This document shows, one piece after another, positions 9,401 to 16,356 of a stretch of 16,356 nt of DNA (position 1 is its first letter; each line of letters begins with the position of its first letter). Both the position numbers and the translations under genes were made by a program. The notes beneath the pieces were generated by a model, which was not told the DNA's origin, made no database searches, and was given only the letters and a program-made list of their open reading frames with translations. Source of the stretch: Pigoraptor vietnamica (taxonomy: Eukaryota; Opisthokonta; Filasterea). The stretch covers positions 1 through 16,356 of the forward strand of contig CALSCQ010000348.1 of NCBI GenBank assembly GCA_943704525.1, written 5' to 3'.

Positions 9401-10311
9401 TGAAGGCCCCGATTACCAGTGCCCTCGTTTTGCGGCTGCCGTCGCCGACGCCGGCGTCGAAGCTGCCACAGATAAGCGGATGCCGTCTGCCAGCCGCCTG
9501 ATCAAATAGCCACGCCGCCGAGCCCCGTTACTCGCTCGAATCCACTGGGCCCGAATCCGCGACGCCACAGCCTGTACGCTAATGCACCCAATTATACAGA
9601 CTCTTCCACTCGTGCGTCCTCGATTGACCCAGTCACCGCCGGCTGGGTGTGGACTGGACAGTCGATAAGCGCCCGCAAAAACGACGGGCGCGGACTGCCG
9701 GCTAGCAGTTGCCGGCGGCGAAACAGCTGGAAAGGCCACAGCCGGCCGCCGTGGGGCAAGCTGATGCTGCTTGGATCACTCGCGTAGACTACCGACCCAA
9801 AGCCGCACAGTAGTCGCTGCGTTGTGCGTTGTCGCCGGGTGGCGGCTGATCTCGGAAAGCGGCTGACACCGTGTCGAATGGAGTGCCGAATGTGAGGGGA
9901 AATGTCGCACCGTTCGCACGCACAGGACCCAACGGCGCCAAGCGTGTCTTCGAATGGAATTGTCCGTGCCGAAATTGACTCACCCGACTTGAATTGACCG
10001 TGCAGAGCGGCCGAGCCCTCACGAGTGCCCGGCGGACTCAGCCTAAACCACAGCGGCCGGCCCGGAGGCCGTGTGCGTTCCCTCGCATCTGCGTCCGTTG
10101 CGCACTGTTGACCGACGCTTCAGTGCCGAGAGCGCGTGGCGACACGGCGCCGAACGCATTAGTGGGCGGCCGGACATGTGGAGCACGCGCACAACGGCAA
10201 GTACTGAATTTGTGCCGAGATGGTGCCGAGTGTGTAAAACCTGTCATTCCGCGCAGTGAACGACCGGGTTTACAGGTAACCAGAAGCGACCCTACACTTG
10301 GTTGGAAAAAC

Positions 10312-10422
10312 TGAATAATAAAAACCACGATAGTAATCCATTCAGAAAATAAATTAGTTTGCGTAATTGCCTGTGAAAATTATTTTATTACAGGTTTCGT
10401 ATGACGAACTTTTTATTATTCA
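10312..10422. repeat. AT-rich island bounded by a perfect 13-base inverted repeat
   Basis: TGAATAATAAAAA at 10312-10324 is repeated as its exact reverse complement at 10410-10422, enclosing 85 AT-rich bases. An inner CCTGT/ACAGG pair adds to the symmetry. The island contrasts with the GC-rich surroundings. It could be a degenerate MITE-like element, a terminator-like or matrix-attachment sequence, or chance symmetry in AT-rich DNA. No flanking target-site duplication was obvious. Confidence 0.5.
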
Positions 10423-10726
10423 ATACAACTCCCAGGAATGGTAAAGCCATCGCCGATAAATTATTCGGCTAACACATGTATTAAGAAATGTATGGCAGTG
10501 TGTTCCCTTCCCCTAATTCATTGCGGGGATTTACACTGGCGCGTGAACGATGAGCGTCATAATCTCTCCTAGTGACTAACCGCAGACTGAAGCCGCGGGA
10601 TCGGTGTCAGTCGGTCGGTCACGTTTGACTGAGTCCATACGGATCACTCGCAGTGCACTCAACTTTCGCAAAGGGTACTCACGGGTGGTGACGACGTACC
10701 TTGAGACCATACACTTCAATCCTTTG

Positions 10727-10803
10727 AGCAGTCAAGGTGCCGCCGGCAGCCGGCGATGGTGGACGTGGCAAGGGCCGGCTGATGCAGTGCGACCTTGACT
10801 GCT
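10727..10803. repeat. Nested inverted repeat able to form a 77-base hairpin
   Basis: AGCAGTCAAGGT (10727-10738) pairs perfectly with ACCTTGACTGCT (10792-10803). Inside it, CAGCCGGC (10747-10754) pairs with GCCGGCTG (10774-10781), leaving an asymmetric 8/10-base internal loop and a 19-base apical loop. It could be a structured RNA, a small palindromic element or a cruciform site. Confidence 0.6.
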
Positions 10804-10903
10804 GCCGCCCTCACTCACCGGGTCCGCACCGCGCTGGCGCAGTTGGACACTGAAGTCGACGGCGCCAGCCCGTGACGTCCCGTGAGCTGTACATCAGTTG
10901 AGC

Positions 10904-10919
10904 CCGACTGAACAGTCGG
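10904..10919. repeat. Tight palindrome with 7-base arms
   Basis: CCGACTG, then AA, then CAGTCGG: perfect arms around a two-base centre. It is one of several compact palindromes in 10.7-11.2 kb; another is GCCGGA-GAT-TCCGGC at about 10930. Confidence 0.55.
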
Positions 10920-12306
10920 CCGGTGGGCCGGAGATTCCGGCTGTCATCACTGGCAGTCGGCTGAGCTGCCTCCGGTATCAGTTGTGTTCCCTCTACTGAT
11001 TCAGAGTTCAGAAGTGCCCACTGATGGCAGCCCGGGCGGCTCCGGCGGTCAGGTATGGCGGCAGTGACTGTGCCGTCACGGTGAGAATAATCACTGATGG
11101 CGCTGCTCTCCGTCGAAGCCGGCGGCCGGGAGCGCGGGCGGCCAATGGCCGGCCCAGCCGCCGTGAGTAGCTGAAGTCGACCCGCGAGCTGCCATCCGGC
11201 CCGTCACTGCCTCCGGACGGCCGAAGTGTTGCGGACGTGAGTTAATCGGCTACGGGCTTTGAGTCAGAGTCGGGTGGGATTGAATTTGATATGATTGTGC
11301 GGCCGGCAGTCTACTAAGGTATTACTGATGTCAGTTTTGTTGACAGTGGCCGACCGCCGGCGGCGAAAGAAATGTAGATGAGTCCGCTCGGTGCGCCGGA
11401 TAGTACCCGTCAGCTGGCTCTGTGCCCATGGTCCGGAGCACGCCGTCCGGGATGCGCAACTGACGCCGCCAGTCGACCAGCCGCCGCCGGTGCGCGGCTG
11501 CCGTGCGCCGGAGGCCCGTTTCGGTGCCCGTGAAGGGTCCGGAGGCACGCCCTGATCAGTAGGCGGGTCGTAAATCGGTGCCCGGCCGGCGCTGAAGTGC
11601 GGCAGCCGCATCAGCTGACTGTACATCGTACGTGCATATCATTGCCGTAAGTTGCAGTGCCTGTGTACGACGCCAATAATTTTGGCTGGTAGCCTGGCAT
11701 TGTCCGTACATGTGACGCACTCAGTGAGAACAATAATTATAATTGACTGCCCCTGCCGAAGCAACTGGCCGTGATCCGAGCCCCGAACCCGGGAGCCAAC
11801 TGTGGCGTCAAGCGCCGCCCCTCAAGGTCGTGCTCTGCTGTGTCAAACCAGTGCCGCCACAGCTCGGCCGCCCGTCACACAGCGCCTCTGAGGGGATATG
11901 CGACAATGTTCACTGACTGTGCCGCCTGAATTACAATTGCACACACTGATCACTGTTTTCTCAGTCAGAATAATAATGGGGGTGAATTTCGAACGACTGG
12001 AGGGAATATGTTGCGGCTCACAGAACGAGGAATATGTCAATCGACGGCGGGCTCCACAGAACTGAAGCTGAAAGCACTTCTGATGATGCAAAACTATATT
12101 GACGCAAAAGGGGAGGAGGGAGGGAGACGGAGACTGGAGACGAAAAGGCGTTGAGAGCGTCCGGCCGGCGGTCGACAAAAAAAGGATCCAGCGACCCGAA
12201 ACAAAACAAGAAAGCCGCCGGGAAGTGCCGGCGGCCGCGGCAACCGGCATTCCGTTAACTGAACCCGGCCGCCGGTTTGTGGGCGGGCCCAGCCGCCCGC
12301 TGATGA

Positions 12307-13800
12307 TCACTGGACGTGGTAGACTGGGTTCGATGTCGAGCGCATCGCAAGTGCGTCGGACGATGCGTACCCCGCCGACTTGTACATGCTCCCGCGCAGC
12401 CGATACCAGAGGGTAAAGAACAGTAGCGCGACAGTGATGGCGGCGCCCGCGATAGCACCGGCAACGACTGCGATCATGGTGGTCGAGTGGCAACTGCACG
12501 ACGACGAAGTTTGCGGTGCCGGCGCGACTGTTGGGAGCCCACACGTCTCACCCATCCATCCCACAGCACACGTGCACTCGCCCGTGAAGCGGTTGCAAGC
12601 GGCGCCGTTTTTACAGTCGCAGACGGTCGCGCAATTGGGTCCGTACGCTCCTTCCGCGCACTTCGCCGAGCAATCCGCACCCGTCCATCCGTTGGGGCAG
12701 TCGCACGCGCCTGTAAAGCGATCGCACGTCCCGTTGTGCTTACACGAGCACGAAGACGCACACATATGCCCAAACGTGCCCGCCGGACACGCCATTTCGC
12801 ACATTGTGCCGTTCCACCCCGCCTTGCACTGGCACGTGCCATTAAACCGGTCGCACCGATTCGAGACCGCCCCGTTCCCGCACGCGCAAGTTTGCGAACA
12901 ATTCGCGCCGTAGGTGCCGCTCGGGCACGGAACTTCGCAATTAGCGCCCGTCCAACCCGTAAACGACGAGCAGTTGCACGCGCCGGTGAATCGATCGCAC
13001 CCCACAGCTCCATTGCAAGCGCCCGCGGGGCACGTGAGAATGCAGTCCGACCCGTACGTGCCTGTGCTGCAGGGATTGTTGCACTGAGGGCCCGTCCAGC
13101 CCTCGAGACAGAAACAAGTGTCGTAGCCGCATGTCTTGTTCACGCAATAGGTCATCGGGTGGACTGGGAGAAACCACGGGCATCGAGCACCCGGCCTTAC
13201 GCCCGGGTTGCCACTCCTGGGTGGGACGGAGGCGAAAAGTCAGTTCAGTTTGACAGATCGAATTCAGCCGACGGATCTGCAGTGCCAAATGTGAACAGAT
13301 GACTTACAGTCTCACGAACTCTATCAACTCGAGCTTGTCAAAGATTCCACTCGGTAGCGTCCGAAACTGGTTATTGAACAGTTCGCTGCATTTTAAATGA
13401 AAAGACAATTTGTAAGTCGTAAGCCTGACAGTGTTCGCCAATGAATGTATATATGGTTACAGTGGCGTAATGATCGTCCGCGGCCTCTTATCACCCGCTG
13501 GCTAATGATGCAGTTAGAGTAGCATTATAACGACAAACCACTTACAGAGTCTCCAGTTTCGTTAGCTTGTCGAAAAAACCGGGCGGGAGCGCTGTTAGTC
13601 GAGTGCCAGATATTGCCCTGCGAAGGAAATTGAAGCCCGACCGATGATCAGTTTGCTTTTAAGTGAGTTAACAGGTTAGTAAGAGCATCAGATATTATAT
13701 AATTATATGCCAATGCCAATGTGTGTCAGTGTCAGTACAATGTGTGCGTGTGCGTGTGCGTGTGCGTGTGAGAGACAGAGAGAGAGAGAGAGAGAGAGTC

Positions 13801-13889
<89 letters not shown>

Positions 13890-15577
13890 CATTGCAAACT
13901 TACAGGACTTTCAACTTCGTGTTCTTATCGAAAAGGTGCGGTGGAAGAGATGAGATGTTCGGGGTTCCCCACAGTTGACTGCCAGTTGGAAAAGGAGTGG
14001 ATCAGTTCGAACTGAAGAAAATGCTGTCTACGCAACCTGACCAATGACACTGCACGGCATGGCTCGCACTCAGACGGCTGCATCAGCATTCATGCACTGA
14101 CCGAACAGTTTCCGCCACTGGCGGACGCGTACGTACATCACTCAGCTATAATTAGACGACAACCGTACTCTTTCAAACGAAACATCACGACAGCCGAGGG
14201 CAGACGACTTACGGACAGTGACAAAAGTTATCTGCCATAAGAGAGGGGCCAGCGGCCGGGGCTGCATAGCATGTGCGGATGACACTCACACATCCTGAAG
14301 ATCAAGGAGGTTGTCAAAAAATCCAGCCGGAATAATCGATAACAGTGGACTCATAGGGGCGCCACTGCACACAAGTCAGGCAGTCGGTGATCGTCAATAT
14401 TTCCCGTTGACTTCGAGGACGGGGCGGATGTTGCGGCATGCGAGCACACCAGCTCAAAAGAACACACAATTAAGAGACAAGAAATATTTAAAACGCACGA
14501 GCCTTCGAAATTGCAATTCAGATCAAATAGATCTACAGTAGAGAGCCGGCTAGTAAGATAGATCCAGAGAACTGACATGGCAACAAACGGATGGCTACAG
14601 CCACGGTAACGTTGACTGACTGACAGAGTCAAGAATTATGTTTTAGCCCATGGCAGTCAGTCACAGTCAGTACTGCCGGGTCAAAAATTAATAAATATAA
14701 ATATTGGCGTAGCACCTACAAGACTTTTAGCCTGGTGTTCTTGTCCAGCAAGCCCGCAGGGAACACTGTCATACGGCTGTTCATGAGATTTCTGCGATGA
14801 GAGACAAAACAGAGTCTACTCCGTCAGTTCATCCAACCGAAATTAATGAAATCAGTGAGGCCATGCAGCCGGCAACCGGCGAGCGCTGTGAGTGCCAGAC
14901 GCACTGGACGGCAGCAACACCCGACCGGGACTGCGCTGCTAGCCCACACCAAGACAATTTCAGGCGAACTGCACTGCAGTCACTCTGTGAAAGGCAATCC
15001 ACCGAAGTTCGCTGGTGCGCAGGCCTGCACAATTTTCAATACGCCTGACAGCCGTCGGCAGGCCCGGTGTTCAAGGCTGGAAATCCGCCTGGGTTACCGC
15101 AACACACACAAAGGACTTATTATTGGCACTTACAGGAAAGTCAATTCCGTAAGATTATCGAAGATGCCGGGCGCAATTGATGTGATTTGGAGATTGTTCG
15201 ACCAATCACTGCGGTGCGGCAACCGATTGACCAATCAGACTGTGAAACTCTCAGGTGGTCAGTCCGGTGTGAGACGTGGCGCACTGAGGACGCCTGCACT
15301 GGTCTCAGTGATGAGCTACGACATCCGTGTACACTCACCACGGCTGCCGTCGGTGACTCTGAGAGACAACTTACATTTGAGTAATGTTTGAGTTCTTGTC
15401 AAAAGAGCACGAAACGACCGCCGGTCCGTCGTCACACATGCATTGTTGTTGGAAAGAGCACGGAGTGGGCGCCGCAAAGACGACGGTGCCGATGACCGCA
15501 GCCGACAACACTGTTGCCATTGAGACCCATGCGCACATCGATATCACGGGCACAAAGTCACGGACCTGTACCTCCAT
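12307..15577 (-). CDS. LRR-EGF single-pass transmembrane receptor with NPVY tail
   Basis: Exons on the minus strand: 15577-15375, 15208-15134, 14791-14720, 14364-14290, 13978-13904, 13617-13546, 13385-13308 and 13216-12307 (TGA); 519 residues. Residues 1-36 hold a hydrophobic signal sequence (the start could be Met14 or Met20). C40, C46, C48 and C57 form an LRRNT-like cap. Residues 69-217 hold six LRRs of the LPxGxFDKLxxL type, one per exon; SGNPG and a CPW segment follow. Residues 241-442 contain five EGF-like modules of MEGF/Draper type (CDRFTGAC, GWTGxxC, GTYGxxC). Residues 464-487 are a transmembrane helix; the 32-residue tail ends NPVYHVQ, and NPxY motifs bind PTB-domain or endocytic adaptors. 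Several N-x-S/T sequons dot the ectodomain. All introns are phase 2 and start GTAAG, GTGAGT or GTAGGT. It is inferred to be a recognition, adhesion or uptake receptor without a kinase of its own; the ligand is unknown. Confidence 0.88.
13741..13886. repeat. (GTGTGC)n plus (GA)n compound microsatellite in a receptor intron
   Basis: A GTGTGC repeat (13741-13770) runs into an AG tract, interrupted by TCGC at 13799-13802, and then a long GA run from 13803 to 13886. On the receptor sense strand it is a (CT)n tract starting 17 bases downstream of the donor of the fourth LRR exon, followed by CACACG repeats. It produces spurious Ser-Leu and Arg-Glu frames. Confidence 0.96.
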
Positions 15578-15588
15578 TCTGATTTCCG

Positions 15589-15606
15589 TCAACTGACGGT
15601 GGCCAT
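15589..15606 (-). promoter_or_regulatory. Candidate short upstream ORF before the receptor start
   Basis: On the minus strand a CAATGGCC start context opens a five-codon frame (MATVS) that stops at TGA, 11 bases before the presumed receptor ATG at 15577. If present in the mature mRNA it could reduce translation of the receptor. Whether this region is transcribed or spliced out is unknown. Confidence 0.3.
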
Positions 15607-16075
15607 TGACAGACTGACTGTGGAGCGAGGCCCGGCTTCAGTACGCCGATACCGTCTGCGCAATGCCCTGCGGTTCGTCACTGCCGGACCGCCGGTGACC
15701 GTCAGGCTGCGGACACAGTGACTCAGTCGCCGGCGTTCGGTGCCCCTGAGCGCCATCCTGAAATATAGTGTACGGAGGAATGTTGAAGCGGCGCCGCCGA
15801 CCAGCCTGGCAGTTTGCCGGCTCGCAGTTAGGCCCTCAGTTGCGGTCGAACAGTCCGCAGTGCCGGAATTGGACGCATTGTTGTTGTGGACACAATTTCG
15901 GCCACCATCGCTGTTTATTTCCGATTAGCTGGACAGGGGTGGGTCGGGGTAAAGTGTCCCTCACAGTCCCGCGACTGTCAACAATCCATTCTTCGGTACG
16001 AATGTTGCATGGGTGCAAAAAGAGAAGCAATTTTTCTAGCAAATTAATGCGACAGATGCGATCCTTTTAACTTTA

Positions 16076-16119
16076 ATCCGGGGTGAAAGTCCTGCTAACA
16101 ATCTGGACACACCCCGGAT
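16076..16119. repeat. Perfect 10-base inverted repeat upstream of the receptor
   Basis: ATCCGGGGTG at 16076-16085 and CACCCCGGAT at 16110-16119 are exact reverse complements around a 24-base loop. GGGTGAAA (16081-16088) is also mirrored by TTTCACCC at 16161-16168, and GGTGAC/GTCACC and AGTTGG/CCAACT pairs lie between. They could be paired regulator-binding sites or a hairpin in the 5' leader. Confidence 0.6.
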
Positions 16120-16173
16120 AAGGAAGTTGGCTTGGTGACTTCCAACTACCCGTCACCCAATTTCACCCGACTG

Positions 16174-16181
16174 TTTATATA
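16174..16181 (-). promoter_or_regulatory. TATA-box-like element facing the receptor gene
   Basis: On the minus strand the sequence reads TATATAAA, flanked by CC and CAG. A start site 25-30 bases downstream would fall near 16145, inside the cluster of inverted repeats. It is a strong match in a GC-rich setting, but function is inferred from sequence alone. Confidence 0.4.
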
Positions 16182-16356
16182 GGCCAGTCCGCCCCGGCGA
16201 CTATCGAACGACTTTTTTCAGAGCACGCTTCAGCGAACCCGCACAACTAATTGCACGTGTTCTCGCGGTCGGGATCGTTTGTGTCTTCAGGCTCTTCTAT
16301 TCGAAGTGGCGCCGGCCGAACTGAACCTCCATTCGCTGATACAGGACTCCCCCCCC

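Larger units (their letters stand above)
9400..12306. other. 2.9-kb region without a recognisable gene
   Basis: No open frame here shows a conserved domain, splice-consistent exon chain or plausible codon pattern on either strand. The DNA is mostly GC-rich with frequent CCGG, GCCGGC and CAGT/ACTG words and many small palindromes, interrupted by an AT-rich island near 10.3-10.5 kb. It presumably includes the 3' UTR of the receptor gene just below 12307. I found no tRNA T-loop pattern, no transposase and no long terminal repeat. Confidence 0.55.
15578..16356 (-). promoter_or_regulatory. Upstream region of the receptor gene
   Basis: No coding signal is visible on either strand in these 779 bases. 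The region contains a TATA-like sequence on the receptor strand, several inverted repeats between 16076 and 16168, and the candidate upstream ORF. The presumed 5' UTR would be about 560 bases if the TATA box is used, or shorter if a 5' UTR intron exists. It ends in a run of eight C at the window edge. Confidence 0.45.

Noticed and set aside
11264-11626. 120-codon minus-strand frame in the gene-free region
   Set aside because: It has no domain and no splice partners, and its composition matches the surrounding noncoding DNA.
11740-11860. Possible tRNA-like stretch with a CCGAACCCGGG segment
   Set aside because: No cloverleaf with acceptor, D and anticodon stems could be drawn, and the T-loop consensus is absent.
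12487-13302. 271-codon plus-strand frame opposite the EGF exon
   Set aside because: It is an Arg/Ala-rich shadow of the cysteine-rich EGF exon on the minus strand.
13308-15208. Regularly spaced similar segments resembling a CRISPR array
   Set aside because: The repeated units are LRR-coding exons with splice sites, diverged in DNA sequence and separated by introns of unequal length.
15836-16042. Minus-strand frame upstream of the receptor as an extra N-terminal exon
   Set aside because: It lacks an ATG start and a clean donor in the right phase, and the exon at 15577-15375 already provides a signal peptide and LRRNT-like cap.

Overview
This is eukaryotic nuclear DNA, probably from a GC-rich unicellular organism with small genes, many short introns (about 90-355 bases) and long dinucleotide microsatellites. 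I assembled six protein-coding genes by joining reading frames across splice sites and checking phase. The gene content is typical of eukaryotes: a GCIP/CCNDBP1 family protein, an EXD2 C-terminal-like protein, ribosomal protein eS21, a PhoD-like phosphatase, a C2H2 zinc-finger protein and a leucine-rich-repeat/EGF receptor. MEGF/Draper-type EGF modules on a single-pass receptor hint at a protist near the animals (or an apusomonad-like lineage), but eS21 does not look specifically animal, so I do not name a lineage.

Layout, left to right. At 63-1722 (+) lies a 5'-truncated CCNDBP1-like gene. At 1859-3938 (+) lies a five-exon, probably mitochondrial protein matching the C-terminal half of EXD2 without its exonuclease domain. 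It converges on eS21 at 4235-4991 (-), with a (CA)n tract between them. eS21 diverges from a PhoD-like phosphatase at 5572-7682 (+); an (AG)37 tract sits in the 580-base spacer. The phosphatase has a signal peptide, a C-terminal membrane anchor and two apparent GC-AG introns. It ends 42 bases from the stop of an intronless four-finger C2H2 protein at 7725-9119 (-).

From about 9.4 kb the noncoding DNA changes character, becoming rich in CCGG and CAGT/ACTG words and in small palindromes. About 2.9 kb of it (9400-12306) holds no recognisable gene. The right end, 12307-15577 (-), is the most interesting locus: an eight-exon, 519-residue receptor with signal peptide, LRRNT-like cysteine cap, six LRRs each on its own exon, five EGF-like modules, one transmembrane helix and a 32-residue tail ending in NPVYHVQ. 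All seven introns are phase 2, so each LRR exon is a symmetric cassette that could be skipped, duplicated or swapped without breaking frame.

No operon-like logic is evident; the genes look like unrelated housekeeping and surface functions packed closely together. No tRNA, rRNA, CRISPR array or autonomous transposon was found. All exon structures are manual predictions that need transcript support.
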